This document shows, one piece after another, positions 1-8,046 of a DNA stretch of 64,000 nucleotides. Position 1 is the first letter of the stretch; every line of letters starts with the position of its first letter. Source of the stretch: Syntrophobacterales bacterium (GTDB lineage Bacteria > Desulfobacterota > Desulfobaccia > Desulfobaccales > 0-14-0-80-60-11); the NCBI GenBank assembly GCA_023229795.1, contig JALNYP010000002.1:52825-116824 (forward strand). The letters run 5' to 3'. The notes below the pieces were generated by a model. That model was not told the DNA's origin and did not search any database. It saw nothing but the letters and a program-made list of their open reading frames with translations. The position numbers and the translations under genes are program-made.

Positions 1-141
1 TTATGATTTCGTTTTATCAAATATTGCAGTGAGGCCAATATTTACCGTGCTAACCAGGTGACGATTGGCCTAAAAATCATTTTTCCCAAAAATAACCGGT
101 GGTTATCGGGTATTAAATGGTTCTCTGCTACCGCCTCCATT

Positions 142-1194
142 TTAGGTTAATATTTGGGTTCTTATTTTTTCAGGAAGCCGATCCCAAAAACACTTGTTGA
201 GATAACCTGATATCTTCCATAGTCCCAGGGTGAGGAGAGTCGCGAAATATCCATCGATGGCATAATGCCACCCCAAAATTATCGACCCAACCTGGACAAC
301 CAACCAATATCCCCAAAATATCAGTCCGATGGGCAAGCTAATACTTGAGACCGTTAAAGCAAACAAAGTTGCAAGGGCCACGTGGATACTCGGCATAGCG
401 GAAATGTGCTCATAAGAGCGCCCTTCTTTACAGGTATAATTTTTCCACAGTCTATTCTGCAAGATCAGTGCGATTAGTGGATCTTTTTTGTCAATGGTTG
501 CCAATTTATCCATTAAGGGTTCGTATGGATTATTTTGCGTCACTTCGGTAACCTTTGCATAGTAGCAAGGGCCGGCTGAACTGAACATAGTTGCCATAAT
601 ATTGCCAATAATAAATAAAATTAGAATATTACAGAGGAAAAATTGCATGCGAAGCTTACGTTGTTGGCTCCAAGCCAACCAAAATGCCATAAAATTGATC
701 ATCAGAAACCAGACAACATAAAGTTGATCAATTAATCGCAGAACTAAATTATTCTGCAAAATTGGGAATAATAACACCCAAGGATGGTTATGAAAATGGA
801 GTAAATGATCTAATTTCATAAATGTAACATCCCAATCAAATGGTTGGACCAAAGGAATCGATCCTTTTATACATTCAAAAATACTTACTATAGCAGGCAG
901 AAGTAAATAGATTAGAATAAATCCACCGATGCTTTTAAAAGTTAAATATTTATCTATAATATCACGCTATTTTGGCAATAAACCAGGGATATCATTTTTG
1001 ATAACTCTTGTTGCAAATAGAGCAATAAAGAATGCTAACAAAGTAAATAACGTTAGCAATGAAAGATGGTCAAGTAATCTAAATCTTATACTTAAAATGC
1101 TCCAATTTGCCAATCTATACTCGATATAAAAGGCATAGCATAAGTAGATTAATAGTAAAATAAAAATTGGTGTATGTTCTATAAGAATAAGCAT
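142..1194 (-). pseudogene. PAP2-family membrane phosphatase/phosphotransferase broken by in-frame TAG
   Basis: One reading frame runs from an ATG at 1194 to the stop at 142 and would give about 350 residues, interrupted by a single TAG at 967-969. Upstream of the TAG are 75 residues with two hydrophobic segments. Downstream a multi-spanning protein continues, with SAGPCYY, then SAMPSIH about 60 residues later, then GWHYAIDGY: the C2 and C3 motifs of the PAP2 superfamily, closest in layout to the Aur1/Ipt1-like branch that moves phosphoryl head groups at membranes. The downstream part could restart at TTG 852, but family members normally carry a membrane-spanning N-terminus. The codons between 966 and 853 still encode hydrophobic, family-like sequence (GFILIYLLLPAIVSIF), so the TAG looks recent. 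It is AT-rich compared with its neighbours. Call: pseudogene or readthrough gene; PAP2 identity firm, functional state unknown. Confidence 0.72.
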
Positions 1195-1329
1195 TAAGCT
1201 ATTTTGAGCTTGCTATAAGCATCTCGCCAAAGAAACGTCATGGTGGAACTCACTCCAGTTTGACGCCACTGATAAAGGCGCCATTCCATTTGGTTATTCT
1301 CCCGTTACGACCTTGATGGTCGCCGTGGC

Positions 1330-1415
1330 GGGCTGCAACTCCCACCCCTAAATGGGTAAAATCGGTCGAGTATATTGGCCCGGTGACCGGGGCTGCTCAT
1401 CCAGTCATCCACGAT
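1330..1415 (-). pseudogene. Fragment of a CAP (SCP/PR-1) domain gene, partial duplicate
   Basis: These roughly 86 bases match 2497-2584 inside the intact CAP gene with only a few differences and a 2-base deletion. On the minus strand the fragment reads DIVDDWMSSPGHRANIL, the conserved GHR block of CAP domains, then goes out of frame at the deletion. No start or other domain parts are present. The copy ends about 4 bases before the stop codon of the alpha/beta hydrolase, so the two copies bracket that gene. Confidence 0.75.
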
Positions 1416-1418
1416 ATC

Positions 1419-2294
1419 TTACCTGGTTTCTTTTAAAAACGTCCCGATTCTTTCAGCGTGGTGTTTCCAGGTCGGCGGCGCGGGAATGTGAGGCCCCTCC
1501 GACACTTCCACTGCGGTGAGACTGGGGAGCAGTTCTCTGGCCCGACGCCGCGCCGATTCCACCGGAATGAAAATATCCGATTCAGCCAGGAGCAACAGGG
1601 TGGGGGCCTTGAACCCTGCCAAAGTTTTCTTATCGAAGGGTCCCGGCGGAGCCACATTTAACTTGACGTTTCGCAGGGTGGCGTCGAACACCTGCAGCGA
1701 ATAGTCATCTATTTCGCCGGCCAAAGGTTGGACGGCGCCAATCAGGCGTTCCCGGCTGGGGAAATAGCGGTACAGCAGGCAAGGGATAAAAAACTTGACG
1801 GCCGAACTGAGGAAAGGGACCCGGGTAAGGCCGGCGGGCGCGATCAATGCCGCTCGGGAGATGCGCTCCGGGGCATAAGAGGCCGTATCCAGGAGAATGC
1901 CTCCTCCAAAGGAGACCCCAATAAAGGGAAGTTGTTCGAGGCCGAGGCCGTTCAGGACGTCCACCATCCATTTGCCATAGTTGTGATCCCCGGGCGGCAC
2001 GCGGGTCTGGGCGCTGCGGCCCGGTTGGCCGATGGGGTCCGGAGCATAGAGCCGGAAGTCTTTGCTGAGCGGCAAAAACCGTTCCAGGATGCGAGGCGCC
2101 CCGGTACTTATGCCGGTCAACACCATGACGGGCGGCGCCTCTTGGGGGCCGGCTGCTAATACATGGGTATGGCCGAAGCGGGTTTCCACCATCCGGCTAT
2201 GAGTTTCGACCGCGAGACTGGCCAGCTTCTTCTCATAGAGGGCAATAACTTCCGCCTGGCCCCGGGCGCTTCGGTAAATCGATGCAGCCGACAT
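1419..2294 (-). CDS. Alpha/beta hydrolase, 291 aa
   Basis: Soluble single-domain alpha/beta hydrolase. A nucleophile elbow GVSFGGG follows the YAPDPIGQPGRS strand/loop region; a late acid lies in LLLLAESDIFIP and the probable catalytic histidine in SEGPHIPAP, giving a Ser-Asp-His order over about 290 residues, which is usual for the fold. There is no signal peptide. The substrate cannot be told from sequence; the fold covers esterases, lipases, haloperoxidase-like and C-C hydrolases. It reads in the same direction as the CAP, M16 and lepB genes, but its stop abuts a duplicated CAP fragment, suggesting that a local duplication placed it here. Start chosen at the ATG at 2294. Confidence 0.8.
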   Translation of the reverse strand: MSAASIYRSARGQAEVIALYEKKLASLAVETHSRMVETRFGHTHVLAAGPQEAPPVMVLTGISTGAPRILERFLPLSKDFRLYAPDPIGQPGRSAQTRVPPGDHNYGKWMVDVLNGLGLEQLPFIGVSFGGGILLDTASYAPERISRAALIAPAGLTRVPFLSSAVKFFIPCLLYRYFPSRERLIGAVQPLAGEIDDYSLQVFDATLRNVKLNVAPPGPFDKKTLAGFKAPTLLLLAESDIFIPVESARRRARELLPSLTAVEVSEGPHIPAPPTWKHHAERIGTFLKETR

Positions 2295-2410
2295 GCGGTT
2301 TCCCCCGATACCATCTCCTATTCAGCCCATGGCCGGTTTAAGGCCGGGTGGGCCCTGCCCGCCATCAAGAAGCGATCATTACCAAGCGGGCCGTACCCCG
2401 CCCTCATTCC

Positions 2411-3010
2411 TTACTGGGCCTGCGTGATGAGATCCCTAAAGCTAAAAGCCTTAAACCTCCCGACAAATTCCTGCGTGGCCAAAACGGTGCGCTGCCGGGC
2501 TGAAACTCCCACCCCTAAATGGGTAAAATCGGGGTCGAGGATATTGGCCCGGTGACCGGGGCTGCTCATCCAGTCATCCACGATTTCCTGAGCCACTCGA
2601 TGCCGGTTGGCGGGATTGTAGCCCAACGCGGTCCAAATATTCTCCCCCAAAGTTCTTACCCGGTAGGGGTAGCGGCCGGAGATGCGTTCATCAAAAGATA
2701 CCCCATCGGGAGTGGTATGGTCAAAAAACCGGCGCACCAGCATATCATCGCTGTAGGCCCGGGCCACCTGCGTGAGGTCCTCATCTTTGACCAGGGGCGG
2801 CAGACCCTTGGCCCGCCTGACCCGGTTGGTCAGCTCAAAGACCAGGTCTTCCACCTCGGGCATATGCTTAACTCCGGGCGGCGGCAAAACCGCGGCCGGC
2901 TTCTGAACCGCCGGCGGCATAAAGGCCCGGCTCAAGCTGGGTATCCCCAGCAGGGAAACGGCAATAACCGCCGCAACCAAAAGACCCGCTCTCATGAGTT
3001 TCATCACCAT
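2411..3010 (-). CDS. Secreted CAP-domain (SCP/PR-1-like) protein
   Basis: 199 residues with an N-terminal signal peptide (about residues 1-29, hydrophobic core LLVAAVIAVSLLGIP, ending near SRA). The rest is one CAP domain: LTNRVRRAKGLPPL helix, HTTPDGVSF with the first conserved His, GENIW, then DWMSSPGHRANIL with the second His, and THLGVGV. These are the hallmark cavity residues of bacterial SCP/YkwD-like proteins, which act outside the cytoplasm; their biochemical role is mostly unknown (sterol/lipid binding or protease-like activity has been proposed for relatives). A palindromic repeat separates it from the upstream M16 gene. The start could also be the second ATG at 3004. Confidence 0.88.
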   Translation of the reverse strand: MVMKLMRAGLLVAAVIAVSLLGIPSLSRAFMPPAVQKPAAVLPPPGVKHMPEVEDLVFELTNRVRRAKGLPPLVKDEDLTQVARAYSDDMLVRRFFDHTTPDGVSFDERISGRYPYRVRTLGENIWTALGYNPANRHRVAQEIVDDWMSSPGHRANILDPDFTHLGVGVSARQRTVLATQEFVGRFKAFSFRDLITQAQ

Positions 3011-3046
3011 TGATTGCCTGAAGGCTTCCTAAAGTTCGCGGTCAGT

Positions 3047-3067
3047 GTAGGGTGCGCCCTGCGCACC
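3047..3067. repeat. GC palindromic intergenic repeat (GGTGCGC..GCGCACC family)
   Basis: GGTGCGCCCTGCGCACC lies here preceded by GTAG. The same hairpin with the CTAC/GTAG edge recurs at 21330, 46224 and 46418. It sits just downstream of the M16 gene, where it may also act as a 3' hairpin. Confidence 0.7.
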
Positions 3068-3093
3068 AAAAAAGGCTGCCGTCAACTTACCAC

Positions 3094-4422
3094 TCACTGC
3101 AACGTCCCTAGCGCCTCGCTTTCCTCCGGCGTAACCGGCTTCAGCACCACCACAGTACGGTTGTCTTCTTTAAGATAGGTCCGGGCCACCCGGAGGATAT
3201 CTGCGGCAGTGACCGCGTCCACCGAGCTGAGGATGCGGTTGGCCAGGGTGGCGTCCCCGGTCTTCAGGTGGAACAGGCCCACCAGCAGGCCCCGGAAAAA
3301 ATTGTGGGCCAGGGAGCGCACGGCCTGGGCCCGCACCAGTTTTTTGGCCCGGCCCAGTTCCGCCGGGGTGACGCCGTCCTGCTGGAGCCGCTCCAGCGCG
3401 CCCCAGAGCTCCTGCTCCAGGTCCGGCAGGGAGTGCCCCGGCGCGGCCACTACCGCGATCACCATGAGGTCCGGGTCCTGGGCCGAGAAGGGCAGGGGTG
3501 CCAGTTCCACGTCCAGGGCAATAGCCTTGCCCGGACGCACGAAGTCCTGATGAAACCGGGAGGCCCGGCCGCCGGAGAGGATGGTGGCTAAGAGGCTCAA
3601 GGGGTAAAGGTCCGGGTGGTCAATACCCACGATATGATACCCGGCGAACAGGGCCTCCACCTGGGAGACCTTCTTGAGGACGGCCCGGCGCTCGCCCCGC
3701 TGGGGCGGCTCCACCACCACGGACTCGGGTGCCGCGGCCGGCGCGGGTATCTGCCCGAAGTAGTGGTCCACCAAACCCCGGGCCTTCTCCGGCTCCACGT
3801 CTCCGGCGATGACGATGGTGATCTTGCCCGGGTGATAGTGGCTGCGGTAGTAGGCCAGGCAATCATCCAGGGTCATGCGGTGCAGGTCCTGGTCCCAGCC
3901 CACCACCGGCCAGTTGTAGGGGTGCTGGGTGTAGGCGGAGGCGAAGAGCTGCTCCTCCAGCAGCCCGAAGGGGCTGTCCACCGAGCGCAGCTTGCGTTCG
4001 CTGATGACCACCTGGCGCTCCGGCTGGAAGGTGTCGTCATCCAGCTTCAGGTGCAGCAGGCGGTCGGCCTCCAGTTGCAGCCCCAGTTCCAGGTCTGCCG
4101 CGGGCAGATTTTCAAAATAGGAGGTATGGTCCTTGGTGGTAAAGGCGTTGATCTCCCCGCCTTTGGCCTGGAGGATGCGGGAGAATTCCTCGGGACCCAG
4201 GGTCTCGGTGCCCCGGAACATCAGGTGCTCGAAGAGGTGCGAGATGCCGGTGATGCCCGGCAGCTCGTGGCGGGAACCCACCTTATAATGAATCTGCAGG
4301 GAGACGATGGGCAAACGGTGATCCGGGAGCACGAACAGGGTGAGGCCGTTGGCCAGATTAAAGCGCACCATGGCGATATCGGGCTGCCAGGCGGCCGGAT
4401 CAAACTGTAAGGCTGGGGTCAT
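3094..4422 (-). CDS. M16 family zinc metallopeptidase (insulinase/PqqL-like)
   Basis: 442 residues from ATG 4422, chosen because GGAGG lies six bases upstream; a TTG further up is less likely. The inverted zinc motif HxxEH is HLFEH (residues 62-66, in ISHLFEHLMFRGTE), and the third zinc ligand is expected in the helix around SERKLRS about 75 residues later. The N-terminal half is the active M16 domain and the C-terminal half (from about residue 175, SHYHPGKITIVIAGDV) is the inactive partner half, so the length fits a one-chain bacterial M16B enzyme. No signal peptide is visible. It probably degrades peptides or a processed precursor; the substrate is unknown. It shares direction with the CAP gene downstream. 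Confidence 0.9.
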   Translation of the reverse strand: MTPALQFDPAAWQPDIAMVRFNLANGLTLFVLPDHRLPIVSLQIHYKVGSRHELPGITGISHLFEHLMFRGTETLGPEEFSRILQAKGGEINAFTTKDHTSYFENLPAADLELGLQLEADRLLHLKLDDDTFQPERQVVISERKLRSVDSPFGLLEEQLFASAYTQHPYNWPVVGWDQDLHRMTLDDCLAYYRSHYHPGKITIVIAGDVEPEKARGLVDHYFGQIPAPAAAPESVVVEPPQRGERRAVLKKVSQVEALFAGYHIVGIDHPDLYPLSLLATILSGGRASRFHQDFVRPGKAIALDVELAPLPFSAQDPDLMVIAVVAAPGHSLPDLEQELWGALERLQQDGVTPAELGRAKKLVRAQAVRSLAHNFFRGLLVGLFHLKTGDATLANRILSSVDAVTAADILRVARTYLKEDNRTVVVLKPVTPEESEALGTLQ

Positions 4423-4482
4423 GCGCAACCTCCACAAGAAATTTTGGGGCGAAAAGGCGAAAAGGGCCGAAGGCGAAGATTT

Positions 4483-4521
4483 TCCATCTCGTTCCCAAGT
4501 TGAACTTGGGAACGAGATGGA
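4483..4521. repeat. 39-bp near-perfect palindrome (19-bp arms, 1-base loop)
   Basis: Arms at 4483-4501 and 4503-4521 are exact reverse complements around a single G; the core is CTCGTTCCCAAGTT. It lies between the ABC substrate-binding gene and the M16 gene. GTTCCCAAG-type palindromes of this kind are scattered in many bacterial genomes (from memory). There is no following T-run, so it is more likely a REP/MITE-like element than a terminator. Confidence 0.75.
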
Positions 4522-4567
4522 CTCTTGATGAAATTTGGCGTTTTGGTGGTAACAATATCATGCATCT

Positions 4568-5530
4568 CTAATGCTTCCCCGGATACCCGCTCCATTTCCG
4601 CACTAACATTTCGTCCACTTCCACTTTCAGAGGGGTCTGGGCCGTGAGCGGAATGGCCTTGGGCGGCTCCCCCGCCAGGACCCGGCGGGCCAGCTCCCCG
4701 ATGTCTTCTCCCAGACGGCGGTAATCCAAGGCCACCCAGAGCAACGCCCCGGTGTGCGAGCCCTCGGGGTAGCCGCTCACCACCATCACCTTCATCTGCC
4801 GGCCCCAGTCCAATACCTGCGGCGCGTAGCGGGCCGCGCTGGCCGCGGGCGGCAGATAGACCACCCTGGCCCCCCGATTCCGGAGCCGTTCCAGCGCGGG
4901 CTCATCCGTGGCGGCCCCGGTGCTGGTCTCGGTTAAGGGGGTAATCCCGAAACGCGGCGCCTCCTTGAGGAACTGCCCGGCCAGATCCGCGGCCACCCCG
5001 TCCGTGGGGTCGTAGAGCAGACCCCAGGTGACGCCCTTACCCAGGAGGCCGGCGCCGTGTTGCAGCGCCGCGTTCAAAGGCGGCGGCGAGGCGATGCCGG
5101 TGACGTTTTCCTGATGAATCTCGGGATGGTCCGGTAAATAAGCGGCCCCGGTAAAATAGGGGTCGGCTACCAGGCCGAAGACTATGGGAACCTTCTTTTC
5201 CACCGGGGCCGCCAGCATGAGCGCCGGGGTGCCCAGCACCACCAGGAGCCGCGGATTTTTCTGCCGCAGGCGGCGCCAGGTTTCTTTCCCCTGGGGGCCG
5301 AACTCCGCAACGCAGACCACTTCCGCGGGCGCGGCTCCCAGCTTGGCCTCCAACCCGGCCACCGCCTGGCGCAGCCGCGGCGAATCCGGAGAACCGAAAA
5401 CAATGATGGGGCCGGGCTGGCGGCTGCAGCCGCCCAGGGCCAGGGCCATGATCAGCAGCGCGATAAAGAGTATTCGGTATTCGGTTATCGGTTGTCTATT
5501 GAAAGTTATCGGCCTGAAAGGAATTTTCAT
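4568..5530 (-). CDS. ABC-type substrate-binding lipoprotein (ABC_sub_bind/COG2984-like), orphan
   Basis: 320 residues. The N-terminus has a hydrophobic stretch ending in a lipobox ALGGC (Cys35), so the protein should be anchored in a membrane on its periplasmic side. The body shows the two-lobe periplasmic-binding fold of the ABC_sub_bind family: IVVFGSPDSPRLRQAV-like first strand, LLVVLGTPALMLA, KKVPIVFGLVADP, TGIASPPP, GLLYDP, GARVVYLPP and VVSGYPEG. In related loci the gene normally sits beside a permease and an ATPase; neither is present here, so transport, if any, needs partners elsewhere, or the protein acts as a sensor. A 39-bp palindrome follows it. Ligand unknown. Confidence 0.83.
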   Translation of the reverse strand: MKIPFRPITFNRQPITEYRILFIALLIMALALGGCSRQPGPIIVFGSPDSPRLRQAVAGLEAKLGAAPAEVVCVAEFGPQGKETWRRLRQKNPRLLVVLGTPALMLAAPVEKKVPIVFGLVADPYFTGAAYLPDHPEIHQENVTGIASPPPLNAALQHGAGLLGKGVTWGLLYDPTDGVAADLAGQFLKEAPRFGITPLTETSTGAATDEPALERLRNRGARVVYLPPAASAARYAPQVLDWGRQMKVMVVSGYPEGSHTGALLWVALDYRRLGEDIGELARRVLAGEPPKAIPLTAQTPLKVEVDEMLVRKWSGYPGKH

Positions 5531-5755
5531 AAGGGCAGTGGAATGATCAGAGCAATCATCTATGAGCCTTTGGACTCACCCACTTCATAAACAGGATCGG
5601 TAAGGCGGACCTCCGGGCCCGCCGCCAGTTGGGGCAATGGTGCGCAAAACGCATCCTACGCGGCAGCACAGCCTTTCAGCCCGGGCGCGATCGACCGGGC
5701 CGCATGGAGCCTTCCTGCTGATCATCTTCCGAAAACTGAAAACCGTTTTTGTCAG

Positions 5756-6493
5756 CTAATGGATAATTTTGCCGATCCGGTCCCAGCGAATCTTGAAGTC
5801 ATTGCTATTCCAGGATAAATGGTAAACCAGACCCTTCAGACCTCCCAGGAAGGCCTGGTAGAGCGGTTCGCCCGGCGGCCCCTGCCAGGAAAAATAGATA
5901 ATGAAGGCCTTGCCCCGGAAATTGTCCATGGGCACGAAGCCCCAAAACCGGCTGTCATAACTATGGTCCCGGTTATCTCCCATGACGAAATACGAATTGG
6001 CTGGCACCGTGACCGGGCCGAAGTTGTCCCGGGCCGAATCAGTGGGGCGCTGCGGCGCCGGGATAATCAGGGGATCGTCATAGACCGCCTGGGGGGTCTC
6101 GGTCAACTTGCCGTTGATATAAATCTTCTTGTTGATGATCTGGATCTTGTCGCCGGGCAGGCCCATAATGCGCTTGATGTAGTCTTTGGTGGGGTCCTGG
6201 GGGAAGATGAAAACCACGACATCCCCTCGCTGCGGGGGGCCGATGGGAATCCAGACCTTGTTGGTGATGGGGTTGCGGATACCGTAGGCAAACTTGTTCA
6301 CCAGGAGGTAGTCGCCGATGAGTAAGGTCGGTTGCATGGACCCCGAGGGAATGGAGAAGGCCTGCACCAGAAAGGCCCGGATAACCAGGGCCAGGATGAG
6401 AGCGATAAATAAGGCTTCGCCGTATTCCCGCCAGAAGGGTTTCTTGAGGGAATCGAGTCGCGCGCCAGGGGTTCTTGGCTTCATAGATGGCAT
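5756..6493 (-). CDS. lepB: Signal peptidase I
   Basis: 245 residues with one N-terminal membrane anchor (about residues 27-45). The catalytic serine is in SIPSGSMQPTL (Ser52) and the general-base lysine in KDYIKRIMGLPGD (Lys107); the last family box is GDNRDHSYDSRFWG. These are boxes B-E of type I signal peptidases, which cut signal peptides from exported proteins at the outer face of the inner membrane. Length and the single anchor match the short bacterial type. It follows rubredoxin and a HAD gene on the same strand with short gaps. A second possible start, ATG 6484, would remove only three residues. Confidence 0.95.
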   Translation of the reverse strand: MPSMKPRTPGARLDSLKKPFWREYGEALFIALILALVIRAFLVQAFSIPSGSMQPTLLIGDYLLVNKFAYGIRNPITNKVWIPIGPPQRGDVVVFIFPQDPTKDYIKRIMGLPGDKIQIINKKIYINGKLTETPQAVYDDPLIIPAPQRPTDSARDNFGPVTVPANSYFVMGDNRDHSYDSRFWGFVPMDNFRGKAFIIYFSWQGPPGEPLYQAFLGGLKGLVYHLSWNSNDFKIRWDRIGKIIH

Positions 6494-6544
6494 CGTCAGG
6501 ATTTTAGGGGCGCCGGTTCGGCGCCCCGTCTCGTAGTCGCGGGC

Positions 6545-6706
6545 TTAATCCACCGGGCTAAATTGGTCTTGAGCGGCGCCGCAGATGGGGCAGACCCATT
6601 CCGGCGGCAATTTATCGAAAGGGGTGTTGGCGGGCACGTGGTTGTCCGGGTCGCCTTCGGCCGGATCATAGATATAGCCACAAACCTGACACTGGTATTT
6701 CTGCAT
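6545..6706 (-). CDS. Rubredoxin
   Basis: 53 residues. Two Cys pairs, CQVCG (Cys6, Cys9) and CPICG (Cys39, Cys42), surround a single iron in this family; YIYDPAEGDPDN and the Trp before the second pair are also typical. It is a small cytoplasmic one-electron carrier, common in anaerobes where it feeds rubredoxin:oxygen oxidoreductase or superoxide reductase. AGGAGG lies just upstream of the ATG at 6706. The neighbours (HAD hydrolase upstream, lepB downstream) do not reveal a redox partner. Confidence 0.96.
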   Translation of the reverse strand: MQKYQCQVCGYIYDPAEGDPDNHVPANTPFDKLPPEWVCPICGAAQDQFSPVD

Positions 6707-6721
6707 GGCTTCCTCCTAGGC

Positions 6722-7354
6722 TCAGGGCAGTCGGCCCCGGGTCAGATCCCGAATCAGGTCGGGCCCGGCGGCGAAAGAATCGAGATAATAATCCGCGCTC
6801 AATTCACGGTTGCGGTAGGCCACGAACGGCACGCCGGCATTGGCGGCGAATTTTTCGTCCACCCGGGAGTCGCCGATATAGATGGCATCCGCAGGCTTCA
6901 GGCGGAAGTGCTCCAGGATGCGCTCAAAGGACTCCGGGTGGGGTTTGGGCCGGCTGACGTCCTGGGCCGAGACCACCAGGTCAAAGTCGTCCGTCAGCCC
7001 GTGGTAGAGGAGGACGGCCCGGGTGGTGGTGGTGCGATTGGTGGCCAGGGCCGTAAAGCAGCTTTGCCGCAGGAAGCGGAGAAACTCCCGCAGATGCGGT
7101 TCCTCTATCATCATGGCGATAAAGGGAGAGTAGTCGAAGCCCCGGGTGAAGCGGGCGACTGCCTCCAGGTCCAGGAAGCCCTGGAAGATATGCTCTAGGG
7201 ATTCCGCCACGGTATGGCTGTGGATATAATCCACGGCTTCGGGGCTGAGTTCGGGCCGGTCGAAGTGGGCCAGAATGGCATTGTAGAACGCGATGTTGGC
7301 CTGCAAAGAATCGAACAGGACCCCGTCGCAATCAAAAGCTACCAGTTTGATCAA
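6722..7354 (-). CDS. HAD-family hydrolase (phosphoglycolate phosphatase-like)
   Basis: About 210 residues from a TTG at 7354 that places the conserved LVAFDCDGVLFDS at the very N-terminus; the frame is open upstream but that part is not HAD-like. Motif I is DCDG (nucleophile and acid Asp), motif II is in ALATNRTT, motif III lies around the lysine in SRPKPHPESF, and motif IV is IYIGDSRVDEKFAANAG. The helical cap between residues 15 and 90 makes it subclass I, like Gph/PGMB enzymes. It probably dephosphorylates a small sugar or glycolate phosphate. The stop is 15 bases before rubredoxin. The start codon is uncertain since no strong ribosome site precedes it. Confidence 0.85.
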   Translation of the reverse strand: MIKLVAFDCDGVLFDSLQANIAFYNAILAHFDRPELSPEAVDYIHSHTVAESLEHIFQGFLDLEAVARFTRGFDYSPFIAMMIEEPHLREFLRFLRQSCFTALATNRTTTTRAVLLYHGLTDDFDLVVSAQDVSRPKPHPESFERILEHFRLKPADAIYIGDSRVDEKFAANAGVPFVAYRNRELSADYYLDSFAAGPDLIRDLTRGRLP

Positions 7355-7671
7355 GGTATCGTTCCGCCATGGTTGGCGGCTGCAGGGGCGTCGCCGCCCG
7401 GGACCGCCAACCGCTAATAATATTAAACAATAAATCATATCAAATTATTGTCAATTATCAATGCTCTGGAAAGAGGGTTTGGGTCATTGCGAATTTCGGA
7501 GCGGTGCATCACGAAATTACCAAGCCTTTGTTGGACCCCAAGAGAGAACCTTGGTGATGGAGGCCGGCTAGCAGACCATGGTTGGAGGTTGAGGAACTAT
7601 CCGCATTTACAGAATAACTTGCTATGGCCAGGATTTTTTCTCTTGCATTTTGGCAAAGAACGCATTAAAAA
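7355..7671. other. Intergenic stretch without a convincing gene
   Basis: The left part holds a hairpin with GGTTGGCGG near 7371 and CCGCCAACC about 30 bases later, just upstream of the HAD gene. Short open frames here show no family motif and no good start. The AT-rich right end carries the regulatory region of the winged-helix gene. Confidence 0.5.
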
Positions 7672-7690
7672 TGACCTCAAATAGAGGTCA
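7672..7690. promoter_or_regulatory. Operator-like palindrome upstream of winged-helix gene
   Basis: TGACCTCAAATAGAGGTCA is a perfect inverted repeat with 7-base arms and a 5-base spacer. A degenerate second copy (TGACCT, then AGGTTT) follows at 7693-7711, right before the ATG at 7717. The position suggests binding by the winged-helix protein encoded next, i.e. autorepression (inference). Confidence 0.55.
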
Positions 7691-7716
7691 TATGACCTAT
7701 AAATGAGGTTTATTAG

Positions 7717-8046
7717 ATGTTGGCAGCCCTGCTTGGCTCATTGAGTGGCGAAAGAGTCTTGGTTTATCTCTTTGCCAGAGGAGAAGGGTATGCGCGCGAG
7801 ATCGCGCGATTTTACCAAACTAACTTAACTCCCATTCAGAGAGGGCTTGAAAAGTTTGAAGCCAATGGTATTTTAACGAGCCGTCTGGCCGGCAAAACTC
7901 GTTTATATGCATTCAATCCAAGATACGCTTTTAAGCCAGAGCTCGAAAATCTTCTCAAAAAGGCGTTAACTTTTTATCCTCTCAGCGAGCAAGAGGCGCT
8001 TTTCATGAATAGACGCATGCCCAGAAGAAGCGGGAAGCCTTTGTGA
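7717..8046 (+). CDS. Winged helix-turn-helix regulator (ArsR-like), antitoxin-type partner
   Basis: 109 residues. The N-terminal two thirds read as a winged helix: GERVLVYLFARGEGYAREIARFY, then TPIQRGLEKFEANGILTSRLAGKTRLYAFNP (recognition helix and wing). The basic tail MPRRSGKPL resembles the ending of small winged-helix proteins that sit in front of DUF6036/AbiEii-like nucleotidyltransferase genes, a pairing recalled as toxin-antitoxin-like. The stop overlaps the next frame by four bases (GTGA), the usual coupling of such pairs. The partner is truncated here. A palindromic operator lies 26-45 bases upstream. The gene is AT-richer than its surroundings. Confidence 0.7.
   Translation: MLAALLGSLSGERVLVYLFARGEGYAREIARFYQTNLTPIQRGLEKFEANGILTSRLAGKTRLYAFNPRYAFKPELENLLKKALTFYPLSEQEALFMNRRMPRRSGKPL

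Noticed and set aside
1..150. Plus-strand C-terminal gene fragment at the window start
   Set aside because: A short frame (7-150) ends in TAA but has a TGA at 4-6 and no family signature.
142..1194. Pyrrolysine at the TAG of the PAP2 gene
   Set aside because: One TAG alone is not evidence, the family is not known to use pyrrolysine, and no pyl gene is in the window.
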